From NCBI GenBank assembly GCA_947258945.1, contig CAMYKJ010000001.1, positions 1-15,480 of the forward strand: DNA of 15,480 nt. Direction: 5' to 3'. Positions 1 through 7,527 of the stretch are shown in pieces (position 1 is the stretch's first letter; each line of letters begins with the position of its first letter). This stretch comes from an uncultured Ectothiorhodospiraceae bacterium. Lineage in GTDB: Bacteria; Pseudomonadota; Gammaproteobacteria; UBA9214. The notes under the pieces are model-generated. The model did not search any database. It was not told the origin of the DNA and worked only from the letters and a program-made list of their open reading frames with translations. The position numbers were made by a program, and so were the translations under genes.

Positions 1-237
1 GGCCACGCACCCCCTGGAAGGGGACAGGTGACCGTGGATGCGTTTGTCCATGCTATGCGAGGTGAGCATGAACTCCCCGACGGACAGCCGCCGCCATCGG
101 TCGGTGATTCGTCCCTTGCTCAGTTGACGATATTCACCCTCCCCGCCACTCGCACGGGAGAGCTCGTTGACCTCCTCCATCGAGTGGAAAGTGGCGTCCA
201 CAACGGTGGATCGCAGACTGAAAGAACTTTCAGACAT
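1..237 (-). CDS. AraC-family transcriptional regulator, N-terminal fragment (runs off window)
   Basis: An uninterrupted minus-strand frame of 79 codons starts with ATG at 237 and continues past base 1, so only the N-terminal part is present. It begins MSESSFSLRSTVVDATFHSM and then has an EYRQLSKGRI stretch followed by a basic segment, DKRIHGHLSP. From memory of the family, AraC-type regulators with a cupin-like effector domain carry a similar pattern (an EYRQLSPG-like strand, then a strand leading into a RG-LPPG-like turn). The DNA-binding helix-turn-helix domain would lie beyond the window, so the assignment rests on about 40 residues. No strong ribosome binding site is seen before the ATG. 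The frame is open upstream to 349, and GTG at 243 is an alternative start. It is separated by about 280 bases from the next minus-strand gene, so it may have its own promoter. Confidence 0.5.
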   Translation of the reverse strand, partial: MSESSFSLRSTVVDATFHSMEEVNELSRASGGEGEYRQLSKGRITDRWRRLSVGEFMLTSHSMDKRIHGHLSPSRGCVA

Positions 238-475
238 TAGCACAAGTTGAACGAAGCGACGACGATAGTCAAGGGAGCGGCGAGTCGAAGGGTGTAAGCA
301 AGGAAGGGCAATCCACCAACAAAAACAGAGAGGATTGCATACAAGACATTATCTTCGCACGATGGTCACCTCGACCGGCTGCGAATATTAGCGGTCAGTA
401 TCAATCCTGGAACGACCCGGCATGGAAGTACGGGATTTCTCGCATATGACCGGAACGTACTGATTTGAGACCTTT

Positions 476-505
476 ACAGGATCTCGGGTAAAGAAAGGAT
501 CCTGT
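476..505 (-). terminator. hairpin downstream of the small secreted protein gene
   Basis: A perfect 8-bp inverted repeat (ACAGGATC at 476-483 and GATCCTGT at 498-505, 14-base loop) lies 9 bases beyond the stop codon of the gene ending at 514. It is placed where a terminator would sit, but no T-run follows on the minus strand, so it is not a classical intrinsic terminator. It could instead be an mRNA 3'-end stabilising hairpin. Confidence 0.25.
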
Positions 506-513
506 TCTGCATC

Positions 514-780
514 TCAGTCAATCTTGATAACCGTGAAATCTCCATTTTGATCGCAAGAAACATTGAATTTCCCGGAATTACACTGAACGATCCAGGCATT
601 ATCGCCATTACTATCAACCTGTCGAACATGCGCGCAGGGATATTCTGCACTTCGTATTGCACCGGCCAATTCTCCATGACTCACATCAACTGCGGTGACA
701 TGAGGAGAAAACAGACCGCTAACAATCAAGCAGGAAAATAATACCGTTAATCGCAGATATTGCTGTTTTGGTTTTTGCAT
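514..780 (-). CDS. small secreted protein of unknown function (88 aa)
   Basis: The protein has a clear Sec signal peptide: a basic start (MQKPKQQYLR), a hydrophobic core at about residues 9-24 and a likely cleavage after VTA at about 30. The mature part is about 58 residues with three cysteines (CAHV, IVQCNSG, VSCDQNG) and a C-terminal pattern of short strands ending FTVIKID. Small periplasmic proteins of this shape (an AEYPCA-like motif, then WIV-CNSG-F-V) are, as I recall, common hypothetical proteins in gammaproteobacteria; I do not know a function. The start ATG at 780 is preceded by AGG about 8 bases away. Two of the three cysteines may pair as a disulfide. It stands alone between longer non-coding stretches, and the upstream region on the minus strand is AT-rich without a convincing -35/-10 pair. 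Confidence 0.7.
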   Translation of the reverse strand: MQKPKQQYLRLTVLFSCLIVSGLFSPHVTAVDVSHGELAGAIRSAEYPCAHVRQVDSNGDNAWIVQCNSGKFNVSCDQNGDFTVIKID

Positions 781-1052
781 GTGAGTAACCTGAATTTATA
801 CTTGATAACAATCACGAATATAATGCAGGAAGACCTGCCCATAACTAACACTCTATCCTAAATTCATTAACTATAGAACTAACTCCAGATTAGCCAGCAA
901 ATCGTCAACTAAAGATGGAAATGTCTGGTTCTGCTATTGGCCGGAATACGGCCCAGGGTCTACCTGTAATATTAGTCTTCGAAAAAGACGGGGGACTATC
1001 CAAAAAGCGACATTCAGCATGTATATCCCTGCCACGCGACTCGGTGTAAATC

Positions 1053-2288
1053 TTAATGGTCAGATAACCAATGCGGCGGTGAAAAGCGCCAGACATCGTT
1101 ATCCACATTCAGGTAATTATTAAGATCTGTAAAATCAAAGGTCTCGCGGTCGCCACCAAACGTATAAATTGAAGACCGTGTTCGGAACCAGCCTTTTCTG
1201 ACCACCAATGCGTCAAAGTCATATTTGATCTCTTCAGGCGTGGCAGCATTCCATGGCGAGTCACTCACCTGTGTCCAGCGTTTGCCATCCTTGCTAACCC
1301 ATATATCCATAGGATTTGACGGTTTGAAAGGATCGCTTGGATCGGCACTCAAGCCAAAACCACCAAACAGTACAAAGTGATTATTTAAAACAACAACTTG
1401 ATGGCCCGGGCGAGACGGCCAGTCAGCAGATGCAGTAATTAGCTCCCAATCGGCACCATTACGTGAACGCCACACATCGTTGTAGTAGGGTGGGCATCGC
1501 GAAGAGCTGGGCAGGCACACAAATCCATCCTCACCGCCCAGCAGATAAATATAACCATTTTTCACGACCGTAATTGCTCCAGCTCTGGGCGCCCACGGGG
1601 CATTACCAGTCATCTGTACCCAGTCACGGCCATTACGTGATTTCCATACATCATTAAAATATACGCGTGTCGGTGGACCGCCGATTACAGCTGGGTCATC
1701 GTTAAACGAACCACCCATGATATAAATCTCTCCCCTGTACACAACACTACTCAGACCGGCGCGCCCAGCCCATGCTGCAGAATCAGTCATCTCCTTCCAG
1801 TGAATACCGTTACGACTGCGCCATACATCATTGAAGAAGTCAGAGGATGAAACAAAAGGCGGGCAATCAGGCACTGCAGGTGGACAATTGTTTTGTTCCA
1901 GCTTGAAATTCTGGCCACCCAGGACATACATGTATCTGCCTTTTTTTACTGCCTGAAAGTAGGCGCGCGCAGGCCAGTGTGCAGAATCATCAGTTTCCAG
2001 TATTTTATGCCAGGACCTGCCCAGATCGTTGCTCTTCCAGACATCACCCCATATGTCACTGTCACCCGGAATTGGCGGAAAACCAGGGGGACGTGGTGTA
2101 CGGCCACCCATGAGGTACAAACTGTTTCTCAGCTTGATGACCTGAAGACCTGCACGTGGCGCCCATTTCGCTTCTTCATTGATTAATGTCCATACGTAAT
2201 GACCAAACTGATACGGACCCCATGTGGCATATGCAGTTGTAAAACTGATGATTAATCCTGCGATCAGGAATATGGTTCTCTTTTTCAT
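1053..2288 (-). CDS. secreted kelch-repeat protein (about 411 aa)
   Basis: From ATG 2288 (MKKRTIFLIAGL) the protein has a Sec signal peptide. An in-frame ATG at 2300 adds four residues; neither start has a good ribosome binding site, and 2288 gives the more typical signal-peptide start. The rest is a beta-propeller built of six kelch-type repeats. Each begins W-(A/P)-x-R-A-G or similar, continues with a strand ending in GG (LYLMGG, MYVLGG, IYIMGG, IYLLGG, FVLFGG, IYTFGG), then (N)DVW-S-(N/D)G followed by W. The last repeat is the most divergent and ends in NDVWRFSPP, so the propeller looks complete. Loops of repeats 2 and 4 each contain two cysteines exactly seven residues apart (C139/C146 and C262/C269, numbered from ATG 2300). 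No enzymatic residues were recognised. The function is unknown; extracytoplasmic binding or structural roles are typical for the fold. Confidence 0.8.
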   Translation of the reverse strand: MKKRTIFLIAGLIISFTTAYATWGPYQFGHYVWTLINEEAKWAPRAGLQVIKLRNSLYLMGGRTPRPPGFPPIPGDSDIWGDVWKSNDLGRSWHKILETDDSAHWPARAYFQAVKKGRYMYVLGGQNFKLEQNNCPPAVPDCPPFVSSSDFFNDVWRSRNGIHWKEMTDSAAWAGRAGLSSVVYRGEIYIMGGSFNDDPAVIGGPPTRVYFNDVWKSRNGRDWVQMTGNAPWAPRAGAITVVKNGYIYLLGGEDGFVCLPSSSRCPPYYNDVWRSRNGADWELITASADWPSRPGHQVVVLNNHFVLFGGFGLSADPSDPFKPSNPMDIWVSKDGKRWTQVSDSPWNAATPEEIKYDFDALVVRKGWFRTRSSIYTFGGDRETFDFTDLNNYLNVDNDVWRFSPPHWLSDH

Positions 2289-2760
2289 GGCTCGGCCCAT
2301 TTGTTGTATATTTTCAATGGCTTCCTGGGATATTCAGATCGCCCCATTCCAAAACCATTTCTTCACTTAGACTAGGTAATCACTATAGTTCACAACTGAC
2401 CATCCGTATTTCTAGTTAAATTACAATGGCATACCGGACCATTTATTCATCCCATTAAATAACAGCATGGATCATCTCGCATTGTTACACGCGACAAATA
2501 ACAGGAACGACTAAACGCCCGAGATGGGCCGCTAGTCACCGTTAAGCAATTGTTTATATAACTGACAGCTAAAGGACTTAGTCCGGCCAAAACAAGACTT
2601 TGGACACTGCCTGAAGGTGGTTGCTCTGTCTGTCTGCGCGCGTACCACAAAACGGCAAGGCATCACCCCACCCTGTCACTGCGCCAGAAACGGCACTTGT
2701 CACCTTGTGATCATAATCGATGTATGCAGTCACGATGCAATCGCCCGACTGCAATCCCCC
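2289..2760. other. gene-poor AT-rich spacer
   Basis: This stretch separates the minus-strand kelch gene from the plus-strand envelope operon. I found no convincing coding frame. A 67-codon minus-strand open frame at 2447-2650 has no recognisable motif, no signal peptide and no good ribosome binding site. A short perfect palindrome arm pair (GGACT-t-AGTCC, about 2574-2584) is present without a T-run. The promoter of the kelch gene should lie here, but no convincing -35/-10 pair stands out. The stretch ends at the direct repeat at 2761 that controls the next operon. Confidence 0.5.
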
Positions 2761-2794
2761 GTTCAGCGTCAGTTCAGGAAGCCCTCCCTATAGT
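2761..2794 (+). promoter_or_regulatory. PhoP-type operator and promoter of the eight-gene envelope operon
   Basis: A direct repeat GTTCAG (2761-2766), five bases, GTTCAG (2772-2777) is followed after exactly 11 bases by TATAGT (2789-2794), a 5/6 match to the -10 consensus. No -35 box is present, and the repeat occupies that position. An 11-bp period with a 6-mer half-site is the known geometry of OmpR/PhoP-family regulator sites. The expected transcript start is near 2801, about 60 bases before the ATG at 2864. Three other sites in the window have the same repeat and spacing. Confidence 0.75.
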
Positions 2795-2863
2795 CAGTAT
2801 CCAGAGGGTGTACCGACGTGCACCGCGGTCAATCAGAAAGCGTTATTGCAAAGGGGCGTGCCA

Positions 2864-3700
2864 ATGAAGACCATCCAGATGCCTGACCGGGGCCGCCCGG
2901 TTAAAAACGTCGGGCCGCTGCTCGGCCTGTGCCTGTTATTGGTACCGCTGGCCGTCCAGGCCGGCACCCCCACCATCAAGCTCTTTCCAACCACGGTGCT
3001 TGAGGAGATCAAGCACACCGGAAACGTTGCCGCGGAAATGGAAACCGGGCTGCAATCCGTGATCGCGCGCCTGGACGAACAGCAGAAGCTGTACATCGAA
3101 AGCAAGTGCGAAGGCAATGAGGGCGACCCGGGCTGTGAACAGATCGCCCGGCAGATGGGCAAGAGCTACCTGGAAATGCTCAACATCATGGGCGAGAAGC
3201 TGCCGGAGATGGAAACCGCCGTCAACAGCACCTCGGCCAGCCTGAAAAAACGCATCCGCCGCGAACTCGGCCAGAAGAAAACGTCCTGGACTTTGCAGGA
3301 ACTCCTGGTTGGCGCACAGACCGATGCGGCCGCCAAGGAAAACCGCCCGACCCTGCGCGGCCGGTCCGGCATGCGCCTGAGCGACCGCTTCCACCAGTAC
3401 TACAAGCTGGTAGCGCGTTCCGGTGGCGAGGTCAATACATCGCTCGCCGTGGTGGCCTCGGACATCTACCTTGACATGCAGGAAACGTCCAACCTGATCT
3501 CGCGCACCCGCGAAGAGATCGCGCGGGCCACGCTGATGGAACAGCTTAACCAGTCCTTCGGCACCATCACGCCGGAAATGCAGGAAGTGGTTGCTGGCGT
3601 CAAATCCATCCTGTTCGGCGAGGACCAGGAGATACTACCCATGACTGCACCGCCGGCGAGCCAGCCGAAGCTGGCCTATGAAAGCCCCCTGAATCTTTAA
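2864..3700 (+). CDS. secreted alpha-helical protein, first gene of the envelope operon (278 aa, unknown)
   Basis: The start at ATG 2864 is chosen because AAGGGG (2851-2856) sits seven bases upstream and because the protein then opens with a signal peptide (basic MKTIQMPDRGRPVKN, a Leu-rich core, cleavage likely after VQA at residue 33). A longer open frame from 2720 would read through the operator and promoter and lacks these signs. The mature protein is almost entirely predicted helix with many Glu/Gln/Lys residues and two cysteines (C82, C91) flanking a GNEGDPG turn, suggesting a disulfide-closed loop. It ends in a Pro-rich tail. No family was recognised. Its position as first gene, 26 bases before a lipoprotein and upstream of an ExbB/ExbD-like pair, suggests a periplasmic component of the same machine. 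Confidence 0.75.
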   Translation: MKTIQMPDRGRPVKNVGPLLGLCLLLVPLAVQAGTPTIKLFPTTVLEEIKHTGNVAAEMETGLQSVIARLDEQQKLYIESKCEGNEGDPGCEQIARQMGKSYLEMLNIMGEKLPEMETAVNSTSASLKKRIRRELGQKKTSWTLQELLVGAQTDAAAKENRPTLRGRSGMRLSDRFHQYYKLVARSGGEVNTSLAVVASDIYLDMQETSNLISRTREEIARATLMEQLNQSFGTITPEMQEVVAGVKSILFGEDQEILPMTAPPASQPKLAYESPLNL

Positions 3701-3726
3701 CAGCCAATACACCGGGTATAACTGCC

Positions 3727-4287
3727 ATGAATATAGCGACCAAAACCCTCATCACCACCGGCCTCGCCGGTGCCATGCTCGCCGGCCTGCTTACCGCCTG
3801 CAGCAGTAACCAGACCAGGGCCACGGTTTGCAGCCCGCCGAAAGGGCCGAACCTGGACGAGGCCATCGCCAAGGCACGCTTCGACCTGGAGACCGGGTGT
3901 GAACGCCAGTTCGATGCCTACTTCACGCGCCTGCTGACCATCGCCGAAGGCGATCCCAAGAAAGAAAACAAAGCCGTCTTCAGCGACTTCCTGGTGTGGG
4001 CCAACGACGAGGGATTGCTGAGCAAGCGTAAGGCACGCGAGACCTACACGCGATACTTCGGGGTGAAATATGTTTCGCTGATCAGTGACTACAGCGTCTG
4101 TGCGCAGACCTGCCCGCGCCAGCAGGACGTGATGCGTGACATGAGTAGTGAACTGCATGACAAGGAACAGGGCCTGCTCAAGGTCAGCGAGGACCGGCTC
4201 GAGTACTACCGTGCCAACCGCCTTTACCAGGAAGCCGAACTGGTCCTTGAGGCCACGTGTACTGCGTGTGCCGAGGACTACGAATAG
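3727..4287 (+). CDS. cysteine-rich lipoprotein (186 aa, unknown)
   Basis: The signal sequence ends in a clear lipobox (LLTAC, lipidated Cys25), so the protein is probably membrane-anchored in the periplasm. The residues after Cys are SSN, with no Asp at +2, which in enterobacterial rules favours outer-membrane sorting. The mature part has six more cysteines: C35, C58, C125-x3-C129 and C178-x2-C181, the last in a CTAC motif five residues from the end. This is unusually many for a 160-residue periplasmic protein, compatible with three disulfides or metal/cofactor binding. No haem motif (CxxCH) is present. The middle is helical. It lies six bases before the ExbB-like gene. The ribosome binding site is weak. 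No known family was recognised. Confidence 0.75.
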   Translation: MNIATKTLITTGLAGAMLAGLLTACSSNQTRATVCSPPKGPNLDEAIAKARFDLETGCERQFDAYFTRLLTIAEGDPKKENKAVFSDFLVWANDEGLLSKRKARETYTRYFGVKYVSLISDYSVCAQTCPRQQDVMRDMSSELHDKEQGLLKVSEDRLEYYRANRLYQEAELVLEATCTACAEDYE

Positions 4288-4293
4288 CGGATC

Positions 4294-4962
4294 ATGTTGA
4301 CGCACAGCGGCCGCGGCTTCCTGTCCGGCATGTTCCTCGGCCTGGTGCTGAGCCTCACGACCGGAGCAATTGCCTTGTACCTGCTGATGGTACTGGACAT
4401 TGTTGCCATCTCGATTATCCAGACAACCGGCCTGCAAGCTGTAGGTGAATGGATGCAGCGTAATCTGGGCCTGTCAGTGCTGCCCTTCGGCATCACGCTC
4501 GTGTTGTACATCTACAGCCTGCGCGCCCTGGCCAGGCGACTCGCCGACAACGCACCGCAGAACGAGGTCGCACAACTCGAGCACCTGACCGATGTCTGGA
4601 CCAGCCTGTTCTTCGGCATCGGCGTGATCTGGACCGCCATCGGCATGCGCAGTGCGCTGCTGCATGCCATCGGCGACCCGACGGTGGCAGCGCAGTCCGG
4701 CGCCTTTGCAATCCTTGCGCGGCTGGTGGACGGCGGCATCCTTACGGCGCTGACCACCACAATTGTCGGCGGTATCGGCGGCTACCTGATGCGCGTCATC
4801 AAGAGCTTGCACCTGGGCACGCAGCTGAGCCTTTATTACGAGAACCTGGAGCAATGCCACACAGAGCGCGTCGAACTGCTGCTCGGCGATATCAAGGAGT
4901 CGCTGGTCGGTCACGCCGGTAAACGGTCTGCCATGACCTATGAGCTGATCGAGGATTCATGA
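4294..4962 (+). CDS. ExbB/TolQ/MotA-like ion-channel subunit (222 aa)
   Basis: This inner-membrane protein has about four hydrophobic segments: roughly residues 9-43, 58-79, 101-126 and 144-169. The third and fourth have the texture of the conserved channel helices of the MotA/TolQ/ExbB superfamily. These are SLFFGIGVIWTAIGM (compare the LGLLGTVWGI type) and DGGILTALTTTIVGGIGGYL (compare GI-EAL-ATA-GL-AAI). Thr114 and the Thr154-156 cluster fall where ExbB and TolQ carry channel threonines. About 50 polar residues follow. The gene overlaps the next by ATGA at 4959-4962, and that protein has an ExbD-like transmembrane segment with the conserved Asp, which strongly supports a proton- or ion-driven motor pair. 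It lacks the large cytoplasmic domain of true MotA. What the motor drives is unknown. Confidence 0.75.
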   Translation: MLTHSGRGFLSGMFLGLVLSLTTGAIALYLLMVLDIVAISIIQTTGLQAVGEWMQRNLGLSVLPFGITLVLYIYSLRALARRLADNAPQNEVAQLEHLTDVWTSLFFGIGVIWTAIGMRSALLHAIGDPTVAAQSGAFAILARLVDGGILTALTTTIVGGIGGYLMRVIKSLHLGTQLSLYYENLEQCHTERVELLLGDIKESLVGHAGKRSAMTYELIEDS

Positions 4963-6086
4963 TTCGGTGGTGGCGCAGCACAAGATATCACCGCGCCGCT
5001 GGCACGGGGAGTGATACAGATGCTTTGCAAACGGATGTCATGCGATTCATGTCCATTCTGGGGTTATGCCTGATGGCCGTGTTCGCGCTTGTACAAAGTC
5101 TGCCCATGCATGAAGCCGGGCCCGTGCAGCATGAACCTGAACGCACACAGCTGCATGCGGACATCGCCACTCAGCAGGAGCGCGCGCAGGTATTAAAAGC
5201 CGAGCTGCAGCGCCTGCTGTTGTTGATCGAACAGGCAGACGCGGAAAAGGTGGAAAAGGACCGCGCACTGTCAGACGCCGAACTGCAGCTGACAGAAGTC
5301 GTTGACCGCACCGCACAGGCGCAAGCCGAACAGCAGCGTCTCACCAGCGAAGTCAAACGCCTGCAGCAACGCCTGGAACGCGGTCACAATGACCTCACCT
5401 CCCTGCAGCAGGCCGCGGACGACAAGGCGCAGTCGCTGCGCGTGCTGGAGCAGCGTCTCAACCTGGAAACCCGCAAACTTGACGACATCCGGCAGAAGGC
5501 GCGTGAAGTGAAGCTGAAGCAGGCCGAGGAACAACGACGCCAGGCGATTCACGTGCGGCAACGACAACTCGAAGAACAAAAGCAAAAACAGGCAGCAGTT
5601 CGACTTGAGGAAGAGCGGCAGAAACAGGCGGCTGCCGATCAACAGGAAAGAGCGGCAAAGATACTGCAGGCGCGCGTGACACCCGCACCCATCGTCGAGG
5701 AACAAACACGCCAGCCGGCGAAGAAAGGCTTCACCCTGCGCTTTGCCTCCGACGAAGCCTTGCAGAGGCAGGTGGCCGCCGGCAGCGTCAGCCTGTATGC
5801 CATGGCCGACAAGCAGTCCTGGCGCCTGTCGCTGCCGCACGGCCGGCCGGTATTTACCGACGCCGCGTTACCGGGGTGGTTTCATGAAATGGCGGCGTCG
5901 ACCGTGCCGCTCGAATACGCCCGCCAGCTGGAAATCGCTGTCGCACCCAGGGCACGCGGTGCCGTCGTCTGGGGCGTGCAACTACCGCCGGCCACCAAAC
6001 GCGACATCGCCTCGCTGACGCGCGGCCGGCAAGGCGGTGAGCTGGTGATTGCGTCGAACGGCCGGGTGAGTCTGGCGCCGGAGTAA
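4959..6086 (+). CDS. ExbD/TolR-like motor protein with long coiled coil (375 aa)
   Basis: A short cytoplasmic N-terminus precedes a single transmembrane helix starting at TDVMRFMSILGLCL (about residues 25-48). Asp26 sits exactly where ExbD/TolR have the essential Asp of their DVMLVLLIIF-type segment. Residues about 55-240 form a long Glu/Gln/Arg/Lys-rich coiled coil in the periplasm. A globular C-terminal domain (about 250-375, starting near KKGFTLRF) follows. It has no OmpA-type peptidoglycan-binding motif and does not look like the usual short ExbD/TolR periplasmic fold. The start overlaps the stop of the ExbB-like gene (ATGA), implying translational coupling and fixed stoichiometry. ExbD and TolR are normally about 140 residues, so the coiled coil plus terminal domain is a large extension that could span much of the periplasm. 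Confidence 0.75.
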   Translation: MIRWWRSTRYHRAAGTGSDTDALQTDVMRFMSILGLCLMAVFALVQSLPMHEAGPVQHEPERTQLHADIATQQERAQVLKAELQRLLLLIEQADAEKVEKDRALSDAELQLTEVVDRTAQAQAEQQRLTSEVKRLQQRLERGHNDLTSLQQAADDKAQSLRVLEQRLNLETRKLDDIRQKAREVKLKQAEEQRRQAIHVRQRQLEEQKQKQAAVRLEEERQKQAAADQQERAAKILQARVTPAPIVEEQTRQPAKKGFTLRFASDEALQRQVAAGSVSLYAMADKQSWRLSLPHGRPVFTDAALPGWFHEMAASTVPLEYARQLEIAVAPRARGAVVWGVQLPPATKRDIASLTRGRQGGELVIASNGRVSLAPE

Positions 6087-6093
6087 TGGTCTC

Positions 6094-7527
6094 ATGCGTG
6101 TAAGTTACACACTGACGATCATGTTCTGGGCACTGTTCGCCGCAGGCTGTGCCCAGCAGCCGGTACGCGGAACATCTAATCAGGATTCTTCCCTGCAACA
6201 CTGGCTGGACAGCGACCTCGCGCCCTACCTCGCCCGGCAATTCGGCGAACACCCGCGTTTCAAGGGCGAGTCCATCATCCTGGTGCGTCTCGACGGACCC
6301 GACATTCAACCCGATATCGACGGCCTGACGCGGACCCTGCGCGACCAGCTCATGGACCGCTTGTTATCCGAGCCCGGTGTCACCCTGCCCTGGCAACCGC
6401 AGCAGCAGCCCGCGCAGCACCACCGGCGACTGGACCAGCTGCAGTGTGGCCGCATCCGCGACGCGAATTATTATATCGGCATCGAGATCACGCGCAGCGC
6501 CAACTCGGAACACCGCATGTCGGTACGCGCACTGGACGTGCAGGCGGGCGAATGGGTCAGCGGTTTCGGCAGGCACTGGACCGGCCACCTGACTGCGAGT
6601 GAGGAACGCGCCCTGCAGGAACGCCGCCACGATGAATCCTTGCGCGGTCTGCGCGTGCTGCCGTTCAGTGGCGGTCACCCGGATCTCGCGGCGACCTATC
6701 TTGCCAACAACCTGAGCTGCCTGCTGCGCCAGCAGGACGATGACGACCTGGTGATCTATGTCGAGTCACTGCAGTCCGACCAGCAGCACCTGCGCACCCT
6801 CTTAAGCCTGATCGGCAACAACCTGTCGCGTTACCGCGAAGTGCGCGTGACCAACCGCAAGACCGAAGCCGGTTACCTGCTGCGCGGCGAGGCCTACGAG
6901 GTTCAGTCCGGGCTGCACCAGGTGTGGGTGGTGCTACATCCCCGACACTCGGGCGAACACCTGAGCGGCATGGATACAGCGACCTGGGTGCGCATCCAGC
7001 CTGGCTACGCGCCGCTGCAGACACCCTACATCGCCGAGCCAGTCTACGACACCAAACCCGCCATTGCAGCACTGGAACTGGTGCGCCGTAACAACGCGAT
7101 CGGTGAGTGCCAGGCACAGCATGCCGGCCGATCCGACAACGGCTGCCCGGTATTGGAGGTGACCGTGCAACAGACTGAGGAGGTATTTGTTTTCGTGCAT
7201 GGCATGCGGGACGGCATCAGCCGACTCTCGTCGGGACACTGTGAGCAATACGGCACCACTGCCCTCGATACACCGGGAACACTGCGCTACGAATTCCCGT
7301 CGAAACGCTTTGACGATCCCGATTGGCCTACGGTGTATGCCATCGCGGTGAGCGACACGCACCTCGCACAACAGTTCGCAAGCCACCTGCGTCGCCTGCC
7401 GGATGCTTGCGGATCTGCTGCGGGCTTACGCACGGACAGCCGCGTGAATCCCTGGCTCAAAACAGTCGACCGCCTGATCGCAGACAACAGCGATCAGGCC
7501 GTCTGGACAGCGAGGCGCATACCATGA
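6094..7527 (+). CDS. large lipoprotein, possibly with a CsgG/FlgO-like domain (477 aa)
   Basis: The lipobox is FAAGC with lipidated Cys19. The +2 residue is Ala rather than Asp, which suggests the outer membrane. Residues about 45-165 read like an alpha/beta domain: helix with DQLMDRLLSEPGV, then YYIGIEITRS and a strand pair RMSVRALDVQAGEWVSGF. This resembles the pattern of CsgG/FlgO-type outer-membrane lipoproteins (a stored value, then a report of its dimension and a tagged action), but I can only call this a similarity of style. Residues about 185-305 repeat a comparable alpha/beta layout. The C-terminal part (about 360-440) has a VFVFVHGM strand and ends in an LRRLPDACG segment. The gene starts eight bases after the ExbD-like stop and overlaps the SPOR gene by ATGA. 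Confidence 0.7.
   Translation: MRVSYTLTIMFWALFAAGCAQQPVRGTSNQDSSLQHWLDSDLAPYLARQFGEHPRFKGESIILVRLDGPDIQPDIDGLTRTLRDQLMDRLLSEPGVTLPWQPQQQPAQHHRRLDQLQCGRIRDANYYIGIEITRSANSEHRMSVRALDVQAGEWVSGFGRHWTGHLTASEERALQERRHDESLRGLRVLPFSGGHPDLAATYLANNLSCLLRQQDDDDLVIYVESLQSDQQHLRTLLSLIGNNLSRYREVRVTNRKTEAGYLLRGEAYEVQSGLHQVWVVLHPRHSGEHLSGMDTATWVRIQPGYAPLQTPYIAEPVYDTKPAIAALELVRRNNAIGECQAQHAGRSDNGCPVLEVTVQQTEEVFVFVHGMRDGISRLSSGHCEQYGTTALDTPGTLRYEFPSKRFDDPDWPTVYAIAVSDTHLAQQFASHLRRLPDACGSAAGLRTDSRVNPWLKTVDRLIADNSDQAVWTARRIP

Noticed and set aside
28..240. Plus-strand 70-codon open frame
   Set aside because: It is antisense to the AraC-like frame, which reads better as protein, and it shows no recognisable family motif of its own.
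905..1108. Minus-strand 67-codon open frame overlapping the kelch 3' end
   Set aside because: It has no ribosome binding site or motif and overlaps the well-supported kelch gene in another frame.
2447..2650. Minus-strand 67-codon open frame in the spacer
   Set aside because: No motif, signal peptide or ribosome binding site; length is expected by chance.
2720..2863. N-terminal extension of the first operon gene
   Set aside because: It would run through the operator and -10 box. ATG 2864 has AAGGGG upstream and gives a normal signal peptide.
4294..6086. Zorya anti-phage ZorA/ZorB pair
   Set aside because: The second protein lacks the OmpA-type peptidoglycan-binding domain of ZorB, and no helicase or nuclease partner is present; the neighbours are periplasmic wall proteins.
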